Assembly: GCF_018143015.1 (NCBI RefSeq) | Contig: NC_054740.1 | Coordinates: 73,367,856-73,431,855, forward strand | Length of the DNA stretch: 64,000 nt | From: Lytechinus variegatus | Taxonomy: Eukaryota; Echinodermata; Echinoidea; Temnopleuroida; Toxopneustidae | Direction: 5' to 3' | Part shown: positions 13,385 through 24,335 of the stretch, piece by piece | Layout: each line of letters begins with the position of its first letter | Position numbering within the stretch: position 1 is the first letter of the stretch | The notes under the pieces: model-generated | Seen by the model: the letters and a program-made list of their open reading frames with translations, nothing else | What the model was told of the DNA's origin: nothing | The model's database searches: none | Program-made: the position numbers and the translations under genes

Positions 13385-14049
13385 AAAAACGACCAGAAGT
13401 GTACCGGGCATTTTTAATGGGACACCCTGTATGAAACATAATAAAATAAAAAAGGCAATAGAATAAAAGATAAATAGAAAAACTCTGTTTAAAATTCCAA
13501 GTTTTCCACAAAGTTTTTTATATTTATTTTTTTAAATTATATTTCATATTTTAATTCTATAATGTTTTATATTTTATTTCCTTTGTTTTATTGTCTCTTT
13601 TACAATAAGGGTTATTTATCTCACATGTAAAATTGATTTTCTTACTAATTTTTTAATTAGTAAGAAATTCAATTTGTAATCAATTTAACCAATAAAAAAA
13701 CGCGTATTTTAAAAATCTTTAATCGCACATATCTAAATTTCGAATTCTGCAACTTGATTCCTTTAAATTTTCACTCCTGATTTACAATAGTAGTATTATC
13801 TGATTTTTCATGGGTATATAAGAAATCAATAAAGTCTGTATTTATATTTTTACAAGCAGATGAAATACATAACAATAACATCAATAATAATAATTGCATC
13901 TTCACAAGTATGCACAATACAAAATAATTTGAAACTTGTATTAAAAATAAACGAAGTTTGCATATGGGAGTATGTTATTATTTCCAGACACAAAAGTCTT
14001 TATGTTCATCATTTGCTTCTGACGATATCTGAGCCACTCCTTTCTTGAC

Positions 14050-15200
14050 TCAATCAGGAAGTACCACGCCAGCCATTCTTTGTTGCCAGTCAACAGCACC
14101 CACTAGAGAGTATTCTCTGAGATTATCTCTCTGATGTCTGGCATCCACATTGGCGAGGTTTCCCCTTGCAGGTGGTTGCGGAACATCTTCCCAGTGAGGT
14201 CCACCTCTCCTGGCCCCTAGTGCGAAGCTGTGCTCTTCATCTTCGTGGTCCACCGCATTGGCTGCCAGCGCCACCCTCTTCCTCAGCAGGTTGTGGAGCA
14301 CCACAGCAGTCTCACCAACTCTGTGATGTTATCTACCTTCTGTTCCAGTATTCCCAACAGGCACCGGAACCTGTTGGTCATGATGCCAAAGGCATTCTCC
14401 ACCATTCTTTTCCCCTCGAGATCCTGTGGTTGCAGATCCTCTGTTCATCTGTCATCCCTCTTCTGCTGAATGGCTTCATCACGTAGCTCTTCGGGGCAAA
14501 AGCATCGTCACCCAGGATGAAGTAGGAAATATCAAGATGATTATTCTCCAGGGAGGGAGCATGATGGGGGCAGCCCTATGGACCCATCTTCTAGGCATTC
14601 GAAAAGCTCAGAGTCAGACATGTGTCATTTACCTCCCAGCTCAATCTAGATGAACTTGTACTCTGCATCTACCAATGCCAGCAGTGGTATAGAGAAAAGC
14701 CCTTATAGTTGTAGTAGAGACTGTCTGTGATTGCTGGCTTCTTAATGGCTGTGTGCTTTCCACCCAAGGTACCAATTGCATGGGGGATATTCCATCTCTG
14801 TTCAAACTGCTGGGCAAGGGTGCTCCATGCTTCAGGGGTGGTAGGTATGTTGGAGACCTCATCTTTATACGCCTCTACAATGGCCCTGCACACTCCTGGA
14901 ATCAACTCTGATATGGTTGAGATACCAAATTTGAAACCATATGCCAGTGATCTGTAGTTGTCCCTAGTGAGCCATGGCCTGGTCCAGCAGCGCCTGATGA
15001 ATGGTATTCTCCCTCCTGCTGGTATTTCAATCTCCTCTTGTCTTTGCTGTTCTTTCTCTCTCCTCTGCCCCGAGGGCTATGATGTAGTTATATAGCAGGG
15101 AGACAAAGGTCATGTCTACATCATAAGATGGTTCATAGTCTGGTTCATATTGAACCATATCTTGTTCTTCTGCCAAAGATGATTGTAATGATTTCGTTTA
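14050..15200 (-). pseudogene. PIF/Harbinger transposase (DDE_Tnp_4 type), inactivated
   Basis: Read on the minus strand, pieces match Harbinger transposases in order: an N-terminal part with YGFKFGISTISELIPG; then WNIPHAIGTLGGKH with YYNYKGF; then [20 protein letters not shown]; then [15 protein letters not shown]; then VVLHNLLRKR near 14290. The family normally reads G-A-[LI]-D-G-K-H, where D is the first catalytic residue. Here it is G, so that catalytic Asp is lost. The D of GDDAF and the E of ENAFG remain visible but in different frames, with stops between. The element cannot make its own transposase. Confidence 0.85.
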
Positions 15201-15299
15201 TCGATCTGCTGCATCTTTATATACTCTGGATCAGAGGCGGGATGCAATCAGAATCTCGAATGTTGTCATTGCGTAACAGAGCTTGACAGACCCTATCAA

Positions 15300-15535
15300 T
15301 GCACAAGAGATCTTGATAATCGTATCAAGCGTCATTTAAAGCGTGATAAGCGCATCAAAGCTTATCAAAGAGTAATAAAGCATATCAAAGCGTGATTTAA
15401 AGCGTAATGAATCCTGATCAATCGGCATCATATCGTGAGAAGCCGTAGCGATTCGGGATATAATTTGTCGCACAAAGCGGGAACGAACTTCGTATCAGAG
15501 CGTATCAGAGCTTATCAGAGCATAACATATCTGAT
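15300..15535. repeat. Right subterminal repeat array of the Harbinger element
   Basis: Repeats of AAAGCTTATC, AAAGCGTGAT, CAGAGCGTATC and CAGAGCTTATC are spaced about 10-20 bp apart. They mirror the array at 12420-12660. Confidence 0.6.
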
Positions 15536-15791
15536 GGGATCGTGAGATTTTTCTAAAAGTAAAAAAAAAATAACGCCGAATTGATCGCCGATCTCAAGCG
15601 CGGCATTCGCCGTTGGTGTGAACTTAGCATAAATTTTTGTCGTGACCAAAATTTTGAACATTTCAAAATTCTCGTCCCGACATGACACGCAGTCACGACG
15701 TGTTTACTCACACTTTACGCCAGTTCACGACTAGTTTGCGCACTGGCACGACTCAAGTCGTGCCAGTGCGTGACACAAAATCGTGCAAGTG

Positions 15792-15919
15792 TTTCTATCC
15801 ATTGTTAGAATTTACGATTTTGAGATTATTGGTTTATGACTGCGTTATTAGTTGTGCTCGATGCGTATCAGCTCTTGTGAAATTCTCTCTCTTTTTCTAT
15901 CCATTGTTAGAATTTACGA
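15792..15919 (+). repeat. 26-bp direct repeat about 103 bp apart
   Basis: The string starting TTTCTATCCATTGTTAG occurs at about 15792 and again at about 15895, followed by AATTTACGA both times. The 77 bp between them are unrelated. It could be the duplication left by a small insertion or recombination slippage. Confidence 0.7.
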
Positions 15920-15969
15920 AATAGCGGCACTTTCCTCTCACTCTTTTTGTTGTAGAGACAAGTGGTTTG

Positions 15970-16022
15970 TCAGTTTTCCATTTTCCCCCTTCTTTTCGAA
16001 TCACTTTTAATGATATTATTAT
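15970..16022. repeat. Left remainder of the minisatellite split by a LINE
   Basis: CCTTCTTTTCGAATCACTTT and AATGATATTATTAT are identical to the units of the array at 18225-18720. The array is interrupted exactly where LINE sequence begins near 16028 and resumes after the LINE tail. Confidence 0.8.
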
Positions 16023-16027
16023 GAAAT

Positions 16028-18222
16028 TAAATTCAATACAACGATTCTCTTAAACAAGTGAACTATTTGAATCGGCAGGCTAAAAAACATTTTTGTAAAT
16101 CCAAATTTGAAGCATATAAAAATAATATAAACCGTACATGGCAAATGATCAAATCAATATTAAATAAAAGAAGAAAATCAACCTCCAACACCATAGTTTG
16201 TGATGAAGGTCGGTCGACAGACCCGTTCCAAATAGCAAATACTTTTAATATTTTTTCGTTGAAATAGGTCCAAAGTTAGCTAATATCACTCCTCAAAGTG
16301 ATATAGATTTCAGAACTTATCTATCTGAACCAAATTCAAAATATTTTTTTTAAAATCCAGTAAGCCAACGTTAAATGTGTAACATTGTCATGCGTTTCGA
16401 TAACAATAAAGCCCCGGGTCTTGATGAATGCTCACCCAAGATTGTTAAACTTGTAATCGAATTAATAAGCGAACCTTTATTTCATATATTCAATTTATCG
16501 TTAACCTCTTGTGTATTTCCTGACAAAATGAAAATTGCTCGAGTTTCTCCAATTTTAAAACTTGTGACAAAGAGCAAATTGGTAATTATAGGCCCATTTC
16601 AGTGCTTTCTGTTTTTTTCTAAAATATTGGAAAAGATCATTTATAAAAGGTCTTATAGTTTTCCTTAAAATAACAAGTGTCTTAATGAATCTCAATACGG
16701 ATTTCGTAGTGACCACTCAACAGAACGAGCTCTTCTTGATTTAACAAATACCGTAATTGACTCCTCTGAGCACGACTCATTTGCAATAGGGATATTTATT
16801 GACTTGTCAAAAGCGTTTGACACTATTAATGATAATATACTATCAAAACTAGATAACTATGGTATTCATGGAACTGCCCTCGACCTTTTTTGTAGTTACC
16901 TCTCAAATCGTAAACAATGCACCATTTATAACTATGTTCAGTCTGAACTTAAGACAATTGAATGTGGAGTACCACAAGGGTCATTACTTGGCCCACTTTT
17001 GTTTATTTTATTTATTAATGACATTTATCGTTCGTCAAATATCCTTTCCTTTATTATGTATGCCGACGATACCAATATTGTTTATTCTGATAAAAATCTT
17101 TATCACTTATGTGAAACTGTAAATACTGAACTAACAAATGTTTGTAAATGGTTTTGTGCCAACAAGCTTACCATTAACTATTAGAAATGCAATTACATTA
17201 TATTCCGTAACTCCACAAGGCGTATTGATCTTTATCACGTAGTGGTGAAGCTTAACAACCAAATAATTCCGAGAGTTGAAAATAGGTTTCTTGGCGTTAT
17301 CATTGATAGTAATTTAGCATGGATACATCACATAAATGAAATTAAGAACAAAGTTGCAAAAATATTGGAATAAAATATCAAGTTTTTACTTGCCTAAAAC
17401 TGTATCAAACCCATCTTAAAAAAATTATGTTCCCTTCAAAATAAAATTGTACGTATTATTTCTCCAGACGACAATATACCACTAGCAAATACCACGAATT
17501 TGTTTCATTCCCTAACATTGTTGAAATTAGAAGACATCATAACACTTCAACAATGTCATTTTATCTACAGATGTTTAAATTCTCAAATTCCACGAAAAAA
17601 TCGAGATTCATTTACACATGTTTCCAATATACATCATTTTGATACCCGCTCAAATAATCAAATATTCATTCCCAAACATAGAAAAATAATCTTCTAACAC
17701 AACATTCGTTATACTGGCCCCAAACTATGGAACGAAATTCCGGATTACATAAAAAAATCTTTGTCGACAACCAGCTTTAAGTATAAAATGAAAAAAAAAT
17801 TGCTTCTGTCGTTTTATATATATAAATATTTCCCATCTTACGTCTCCTTTTGACTTCAGACATGATAACATGAACCATGGACAAATTGTTGTTGCGGCAT
17901 TTATATTTTGCCCCCACTGATACTTTGTTGAGCATTCTATTTTATTTAGTAATTCATGCTCGCCTCCCCGCTCACGTCTCCCTCTCTTGTTCCCTTTCCT
18001 TTTCTTTTCTCTGCCCTTTCCTTTGTATTGTGTATTGTATTGTATTTTTGTCTACAGGCGTATCCCACCACAAGCCTATGCTTTTAGGGTATACGCCTTC
18101 TTCCTTAAACCCAATATGTACAAATTTATATTTTTATAACAAATTGATTTATGTATGAATTTTTTTTGTGTGTGAAAAATGTAATGAAATGGAAGAAAAT
18201 GAATGTTTTATTTGAATTGAAT
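16028..18222 (+). mobile_element. Non-LTR retrotransposon (L2/CR1-like LINE), 5'-truncated
   Basis: About 2.2 kb holding the reverse transcriptase and C-terminal part of a LINE ORF2, followed by a 3' region ending in ATTTGAATTGAA, a short-repeat tail as in L2/CR1-type elements rather than poly(A). The endonuclease end is missing. It sits inside a minisatellite, whose unit is continuous across the two flanks. A second copy of the same family, in opposite orientation, is at 35658-37000. L2/CR1 placement is by motif and tail only. Confidence 0.8.
16375..17370 (+). pseudogene. LINE reverse transcriptase, broken
   Basis: Reading along the strand: NKAPGLDECSPKIVK (fingers), a frame change near 16560-16670, QYGFRSDHSTERALLDL, IDLSKAFDTINDNILSKL (first catalytic Asp), CGVPQGSLLGPLLFILFIND, then YADDTNIVY near 17058 (catalytic Asp pair intact). 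A stop follows KLTINY at 17182 and the frame decays further downstream. The C-terminal LINE signature (GPKLWNEIPDYIK) is still readable near 17715. At least one frameshift and several stops make it inactive. Confidence 0.88.
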
Positions 18223-18224
18223 TA

Positions 18225-18720
18225 CATGCTTTGCCCTTTTGCATTGTCATTTTTTGTATTTTTCCTTTTCCCCTTCTTTTCGAATCACTTTTAATGATAT
18301 TATTATATGCTTTGCCCCTTTTCATTGTCATTTTTTGTATTTTTCCTCCCCCCCCACACGTTTAATGATATTGTTATATGCTTTGCCCTTTTCATTGTCA
18401 TTTATTGTATTTTCCCCTTTTCCCCTTCTTTTCGCATCACTTTTTAATATGCTTTGCCCTTTTCATTAAACATTTTTTTGTATTTTTCTTTTCCCCCCTT
18501 TTTTTCGAATCATTTTTAATGATATCATTATATGCTTTGCCCCTTTTCATTGTCATTTTTTGCATTTTTCCTCCCCCTAACAAGTTTAAGGATATTGTTA
18601 TATGCTTTGCCCTTTTCATTGTCATTTATTGTATTTTCCCTTTTCCCGTTCTTTTCGTATCACTTTCAATGATATTATTATAAGCTTTACCATTTTTCAT
18701 TGCCAATTTTTTCATTTTTT
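18225..18720. repeat. Minisatellite with alternating monomers (dimeric units)
   Basis: Monomers of about 60 bp share ATGCTTTGCCCTTTTCATTG and TCATTTTTTGTATTTTTCC. They alternate between a form containing CCCCTTCTTTTCGAATCACT and one with CCTCCCC..GTTTAATGATATTG, giving a higher-order period of about 120-125 bp over roughly four dimers. Its left part was separated by the LINE insertion. Confidence 0.8.
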
Positions 18721-18724
18721 TTTT

Positions 18725-20129
18725 ACTTATTTTAAATTCCAAAATAGAAAATATTTAATTATGTTGATTTATACAAGAAAATCATCCTATAGTAATTGAT
18801 AAGCCAACATGCAGGTTTCACAGGAGAATGAATGAAAGCCTTGAACCAGTTGAATTGTTGAATCAAAGAGAAAAATCATAACAACTTATCAATGGAAGTT
18901 TGAGCAAAATTGAATTATGTTAGCAATGAATGAGCCCTATAGCTGGGATACCATTCGAACGTCAGTTTCTGCACGCAGTGGCCTTGGTTTTCCCATTAGC
19001 CGCTATTAATTGCATTTGCCAGCCATTAACTCCGATATGATTCATGCTAAGATAAATTAAACTATTAAACTAAATAATAATGGTTAACCGGACTAAAAAA
19101 CGAGTACGATCCTACTTGTTGTGTAGTCGTTGTCCCGGTCATTGTCATGCGTATAAATGCAATTATGAGCTCCATTCGCTCCAGAACTCTCATTAGCATG
19201 ACTTAGGTACCGTATCTACAAATCATGTTGTGGCAATGGTCTCATGGTAGGGCCTAATGGATAGGGGGGGGGGGGGTGGTAAGACAACTTTTTATTATCT
19301 TTCTCGAAAGAATGTTTGGTAGTGTGAACACTTACGCCAATATTCATCAGTATTTTACCAAACATGTGCTTCGTATTGTAGAAACCTGCTTTAGTGTATA
19401 TGGTACAAGGGGGGGGGGGGGTCATCGCAGGATTCAGGACTCGTCGAGAAGAAAATGAAATGGATTAATTTTTCTTTTCCCCTTTTACAAAATATTTTTA
19501 ATCCCCAAACAGGGGACTCAGTATTTGCTCTTGTAATCATGCAACTGACGAAACACCAGACCCCCCCCCCCCCCGTATCCAACACTGAGAAGCGCGCTGC
19601 GCTCTGAGCCATGCCCTCTACTTAATTCTTGATAATATCATTTTGGATGACCGAAAATACTTTTTTTTCTTTGGTCTTTCTGAGGATATGATTTTTTTTA
19701 TTCCCCCTCTATCTTCCATTTTTCTATTTCTTTTTGGGTTTTTTTTCGAGTTCCATCTCGGCTTTCCCTCAGACATGTCAGAGTAGGCATGTGGTGCTGA
19801 TTTTATCCAGGCGTTCTCGACCGCTTCGCTCCCTCGAAAGTAGTCCAAGAATGAATAGGTATACATATTGGAAAGTCGAGATCTAACACAGCCAATCTAA
19901 ATTTTGTGGCAGCATCACCGATTTTATAATCCTTTTGGACATAAATACCATTCGTCTATTTCTGTAAGATCTGCATATTAGTTGACATTACCATCATCAC
20001 TGCTTAGAGCTATAAGTGATAAACAAAGAGTTCCATTTTCTACTATATCAATTTGAAATTGATGATAGAGCACCATATATATCTTTTTAAGTTAACGGCT
20101 AAAATAAGTTCGTATTTCTTTATCTCAAC
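18725..20129. other. Upstream region of the first sulfotransferase gene; no gene seen
   Basis: Contains three long homopolymer tracts (G at 19264-19276 and 19409-19420, C at 19561-19574) and AT-rich DNA. No convincing frame. A promoter for the gene at 20226 should lie here or further left, because a candidate splice acceptor at 20130-20131 implies an upstream first exon. No TATA-type core promoter can be assigned. Confidence 0.4.
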
Positions 20130-20131
20130 AG
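20111..20131 (+). promoter_or_regulatory. Candidate 3' splice site of the first sulfotransferase gene
   Basis: A pyrimidine-rich run TATTTCTTTATCTCAACAG ends in AG at 20130-20131, 95 bp before the ATG at 20226. The sequence after it is open in the coding frame back to the AG, so a coding extension cannot be excluded. The membrane segment directly after the ATG argues for a non-coding upstream exon. A similarly placed site precedes each of the other two sulfotransferase genes. Confidence 0.5.
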
Positions 20132-20225
20132 CCTTACGACGAAATGGATTAATAAAACAGGATTGATCGAAGTGAGACGCCAGCTGGACGGCATTCCATT
20201 TCTGCAGTTATATTCTTTTCGCAAC

Positions 20226-21422
20226 ATGACGGCAATGGCCAATGTTTCAAAAGTATCCGTCGCTGTTATTACCGCATTCCTGATGCTCTGTTTTTTCTCA
20301 ACGTACCTGGTGTCGGATGAACATCAACAGGAATTTCATCACGTGGTTCAATGCGGTACCAACTTTACTCAGTTGGATTGGACACGTAAGAACAATGCCA
20401 TCCGAGTTCTCGAAGCGCATAAGCCGACCAGAACTGCCCAATCGCCTATGACCGTGAGTAGCCTCATGTACCTCCAGCCTGGGAATGAGCCTGTGTGTGA
20501 GGTTGGTCACATTGATCGCGGATGCTACTGTAAGAAAGCCTTCAATGTTTATCCACCTGAAAGGAAATTATTGAGCCCAGATATTCGAAGAGCAAGGGGG
20601 TGCAAGAAACGCAGACCCGATGCTATCATACCAGGTGCAATGAAGAGTGGCACAACTGCTCTCAAAGCATATTTGGAAATCCACCCATCAATTACATTTC
20701 CAGATAGAGAATTGAAATTTGCAAATCATCATAAATTAAATGAATTTGACCAATATAAGAACGTGATGCCGTATGCTACCCCCGATCAGATTGCTATGGA
20801 GAAAACGGCTGGCTATTTCAACAGAATAGCAGTTGCTGCAAAACTACGGAAGAAAATGCCTGATACCAAGTTCATCATCATTCTCCGTGAACCAATAAAC
20901 CGTGCAGTGTCAAACTATATGCATGAGCTAGCGCTTAATGCGACGCATCCAGGTGCTCTAAAGGTTCATGAATCGAATCCAGCTCCACAATACGAGATCA
21001 AACCTACCTTTCGTGAGTCGGTCCTTTTAACGAATGGAAGCCTCAAGGTTGCTAATCGTCTCCTTGATACGAGCCGCTATGTTAAATACCTAACACAGTG
21101 GTACAACATCTTTCCTCGAGAACAGATCCTTGTCTTGGACGGGGAAGAATTTACACAGGATCCCACCCCAGTTCTCCAACAGGTCGAGGAATTTCTGGGG
21201 ATCGATCACTACTTTGATGATACAAAGTTTTATTTCAACGAGACGAAAGGATTTATCTGTCTTCGAGATCCCTTTGAGATGTGTATGGCATCCGTTAAGG
21301 GAAGACCACATGAAGAAGTCGGTGGTGACTTAATGATAAAGCTCCAAGATCATTTCAGACCATTCAATAGAGAGCTTGCAAACGTTCTTGGTCGAGAACT
21401 CAGCTGGACAAATTCTTACTAA
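20226..21422 (+). CDS. HS3ST-like: Heparan sulfate 3-O-sulfotransferase-like protein 1
   Basis: A 398-residue type II Golgi membrane enzyme predicted to move sulfate from PAPS to glucosamine in a heparan-type chain. Residues 10-29 form the membrane anchor. The stem holds C91, C100, C102 and C126. The catalytic domain starts about residue 130: PAPS 5'-phosphosulfate loop GAMKSGTTAL (K140); catalytic-base region RELKFAN (E162); MEKTAGYF (K193); 3'-phosphate motif LREPINRAVS (R221, S229); cysteine pair C345/C353; KGRPH; C-terminal RELSW. NxS/T sites are present. Length and motif order fit HS3ST. Relative to mouse HS3ST1 as I remember it, the loop Arg is Thr, His92 is Lys and Asp95 is Asn, so specificity may differ. 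The start is the first ATG in frame; an ATG three codons on has a stronger context. Paralogue of the gene at 44804. Confidence 0.9.
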   Translation: MTAMANVSKVSVAVITAFLMLCFFSTYLVSDEHQQEFHHVVQCGTNFTQLDWTRKNNAIRVLEAHKPTRTAQSPMTVSSLMYLQPGNEPVCEVGHIDRGCYCKKAFNVYPPERKLLSPDIRRARGCKKRRPDAIIPGAMKSGTTALKAYLEIHPSITFPDRELKFANHHKLNEFDQYKNVMPYATPDQIAMEKTAGYFNRIAVAAKLRKKMPDTKFIIILREPINRAVSNYMHELALNATHPGALKVHESNPAPQYEIKPTFRESVLLTNGSLKVANRLLDTSRYVKYLTQWYNIFPREQILVLDGEEFTQDPTPVLQQVEEFLGIDHYFDDTKFYFNETKGFICLRDPFEMCMASVKGRPHEEVGGDLMIKLQDHFRPFNRELANVLGRELSWTNSY

Positions 21423-21523
21423 ATTAGACATGTTAGATAGTATAGCAAAAATCTAAAAGAATGGAAACAGATGACAGTATTTTCTTGTAGGTATAGATAC
21501 ACATTTCTTTCACAGCATATTTG

Positions 21524-21529
21524 AATAAA
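21524..21529 (+). terminator. Polyadenylation signal AATAAA
   Basis: AATAAA lies 102 bp past the stop codon of the first sulfotransferase gene and is a plausible poly(A) signal. No GT-rich element was verified downstream. Confidence 0.5.
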
Positions 21530-21799
21530 AACAGTGAAGAAATGTGTAAGAACACAAGAGCAGGCGGTTTGAACTATGCTTCCCGAAGTGAAACCAGAAT
21601 GCGACTATTTTCATGAGGACAGCAGCCACGAAGGAATATAGTCGCATTCGCGTTACTGGTGCTGGGGGGGGGGGGATTTTTTCAGTGCACCGAACCTCCG
21701 ATCGAAGGTCGTATTTAGTTTATTGTTATATCCTACATACATTAAATCCTGTATGCTGATTGGTTTAAATAGCATCATGTGACCAAACATATTCTTACT

Positions 21800-24260
21800 A
21801 TTTTCAATTCAAATTCAATTCAAATTCATTTTCATTCTTCAAAATGATACAAATAAGTACAAGATAGATTGATTCAATCTAAATAAATAATAGCATGAAC
21901 TAAAATCAATATTGAAAAAAATATACATATTTGAAAATAATTTAAATATTAATTAACATACATGTCAAGTTTAAATCAATATAATCAATATCATTAAATA
22001 TAATTAAATTAATGCAATTATATATCATAAGAAGAATGGAGGGGTCCACTGAAAAGCAAAGCTTTGAGAATGTGGACCCCTCAAAAAATAGATACAAGGA
22101 ATATAGAAATATACGTAAAGTAATACATGAAGATAATAATAGTAAATAACACGAAACAACACAAAACAGGAACATGATGTGGACAATAGTACGATGACAA
22201 CTGCCTAGAATATAGAAAGAAAATAGAGATATAGGGAGAGGGATGCAAAGCTAATTTGCTGCATATATATTATGTCTACACATACATACACACCCTCTCG
22301 GACATACACACATACAATATAAAAGGTACAATATAATGTATAGACAAGCTATAACTTTCATATTTCAAATTTTATGTCTAAGCGGAAAAAAATAAAATAA
22401 AAAATGATAATAAGGCTTTATGTTCTGTATAAACATAGATAATAGATTAGCAAAAAATGATATCAAATTTTAGTTTAAATAGTGAATATAAGTCATTAGG
22501 ATTAAAGGAGCATAAATTTTAATTTGTTTTCAAAGGACAGTAAAGAACGGGCATCTTTAATCTCATCGTCAAGGGTATTCCAAAATCTTGGTCCTGTATA
22601 AAAGTAAGTATTTTGTGCTAGATGCGTTCTGAGGAGGGGCAAGTGATATTCATTTGACTGCCTGGTGGGATATTTATGGAGGGATTGGTTTTGGTGAAAC
22701 ATAGAGTCAAATATGCGTGGCAACGAATTATTTTTGTATCTATACATGAATTGACCTAATTGAAATAAATATAATTTTTTTTAATGATTTTATGTTCCAG
22801 AAACAATTGATCTGCATGAGAACGAACTGGTGCATTACATATAATTCGGAGTGTTTTCTTTTGTAAAATTAATATTTTGTCCAATAAAGAATGCTAATAT
22901 TCCATAATTAAGGTACGGTAAAATCAACGAGGAGTATAACATGAGTAATGTGACCGGAGGAAAATAGTGTTTTAACTTATTAATTACACCAATATTACGG
23001 GATAATATTTTGCTCACATTAAGAACGTGGATTTTCCAAGAAAGCTTATCAACTATAATTCCTAAAAAAATTAATTTGGGAAACACATTGTAAAGGTGTA
23101 TCATCAAAGATAATGTCAGAAGTTAAAGATTTAATAGAATTACTAAATATCATATATATGGTTTTGTTTAAATTAAGAGATAGTTTATTGGCGCGTATCC
23201 AGTGAGTCAAATAATTTAGCAGTTCCAAATTCTTGATCTGAAATAGAGTTTGCGGGTTTTTGTGAGCAAAAATACATTGGAATCATCTGCAAAAAAGAAT
23301 GAACGAAAGAATGTCAGATGATCTGTGAAAATCGTTAATGTAAATAATGAATAAAGGAGGCCCTAATATACTACCTTGTGGGACACCACAATTAATGTCA
23401 TGTTGATCAGATATGTGATTATTTAGATAAACATATTGTTTTCTTTTTTAAGGTAATTACTGAACCACTCCAAGGCAATTCCAAGTATTACATAATGAGA
23501 AAGCTTGTAAAGTAAAATGTCGTGGTTAATAGTGTCAAATGCCTTGGAGAAGTCCAGGAATATACCAATTAGATGCGAATGATCATCTAAAGAATGGGCT
23601 ACTTTATGCACAAAATTTAAAAGAGCGTGGATAGTGCTATGTTTTTGTCTAAAACCAAATTGGAAGTTAGTGAATATATTATTGATTTTAAGAAATTGAG
23701 TTCTAATAAAAATTAATCTTTCTAAAATCTTAGAAAGAGAAGAGAGTAAGGATATAGGACGGTAATTACCAGTATCAAGCTCGTCTCCCTTTTTAAATAA
23801 AGGAATAACTTTCACAATTTTCATTTGTTTAGGAAAAATACCACTTAAAATAGATTTATTTAATATATGTGTCAAGGGCTCAACAATAGACGATATGGTT
23901 CCTTTTAATATAAAATTACTTATGTCATCATGACCAGCACTGTCTTTATTATTTAAGGAGGAAACAATATCGGTCACTTCATAAATATAGTAGTCGGATA
24001 GAAGAAAATGGAATTGGCATTAGGTTGTCTCAAGAATTTAGAAAAATGCTTATTACATTGTGGATTTTTTTTGTGCCAAATTTCCCCCTATCGTAGAAAA
24101 GTATGAATTTAAAACATTGGCGATTTCTGTGGGATCTTCTATATTCCGATTATTAAATATTATTTTAGTAATATTTGATTTCTTTTTGAAATATTAAAAG
24201 CTTGATTAATAACTTTCCATGTGTTTTTCATGTCATGTTTATATTGTTCTAATTGAATCG
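21800..24260 (-). mobile_element. Non-LTR retrotransposon (LINE), minus strand, 5'-truncated
   Basis: About 2.4 kb read right to left: reverse transcriptase (23977 down to about 23270), post-RT region (23107-22502), a 3' untranslated part, and a tail of alternating GAATTTGAATT units ending near 21803. Such a tandem short tail is typical of L2/CR1-type LINEs. The protein differs clearly from the LINE at 16028, so it is a separate family or subfamily. The 5' end lies near 24250, close to the palindrome at 24336. The inverted sequence TGAGGGGTCCAC...GTGGACCCCTC sits in the 3' part (22038-22083). Confidence 0.82.
22502..23977 (-). pseudogene. LINE reverse transcriptase and C-terminal domain, broken
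   Basis: From 23977 leftward: SAGHDDISNFILKG, IPLFKKGDELDTGNYRPISL, GFRQKHSTIHALLNFVHKV, IFLDFSKAFDTINHDIL (first catalytic Asp), a break near 23430, [11 protein letters not shown] near 23390, FADDSNVF near 23283 (catalytic pair retained). After further stops come FLGIIVDKLSWKIHV, SSLILPYLNYGI (about 22940) and GPRFWNTLDDEIKDARS (about 22580). Motif order is that of a LINE ORF2 RT plus thumb/C-terminal region. Several frame breaks; no endonuclease seen. Confidence 0.87.
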
Positions 24261-24335
24261 AGTAAAAAATTTGAATCGAGTAATAATTTTGCGATGATGT
24301 CGATGAAACGCCCACCGAAGAAAATGTGCTATTCC

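Larger units (their letters stand above)
12392..15630 (-). mobile_element. PIF/Harbinger DNA transposon with decayed transposase
   Basis: The terminal inverted repeats start TGCTAGGTTCACACC at the left; the right end reads GGTGTGAACTTAGCA. The element is flanked by a 3-bp duplication TAA on both sides, the expected TWA target. It holds a recognisable but broken Harbinger transposase on the minus strand (14050-15200), subterminal repeats at both ends, and a DR1-bearing tandem insertion at 13005-13384. The host is a separate inverted-repeat element (12097-15793). Confidence 0.85.
12097..15793. mobile_element. Outer foldback element split by a Harbinger insertion
   Basis: The left arm starts ACACTTGCACGACTTTTG (12097) and is rich in variants of GGCACGACT/AGTTCACGA. 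The right arm ends with the reverse complement, ATCGTGCAAGTGT (15793). Together the arms make up about 460 bp outside the 3.2-kb insertion at 12392-15630. This is a MITE or foldback with internally repeated arms that served as target for a later transposon. The superfamily is not determined. Confidence 0.6.

Noticed and set aside
15792-15919. Short direct repeats as terminal repeats of a retroelement
   Set aside because: Only 77 bp lie between them and there are no retroelement features; no LTR-type or virus-like element was recognised anywhere in the window.
18149-18683. Overlapping Phe/Leu-rich frames
   Set aside because: They follow the minisatellite period and are not genes.
20163-20225. 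Longer N-terminus for the first sulfotransferase
   Set aside because: The open frame there begins at TTG, not ATG. The ATG at 20226 puts the membrane anchor near the N-terminus as in the paralogue at 44804.
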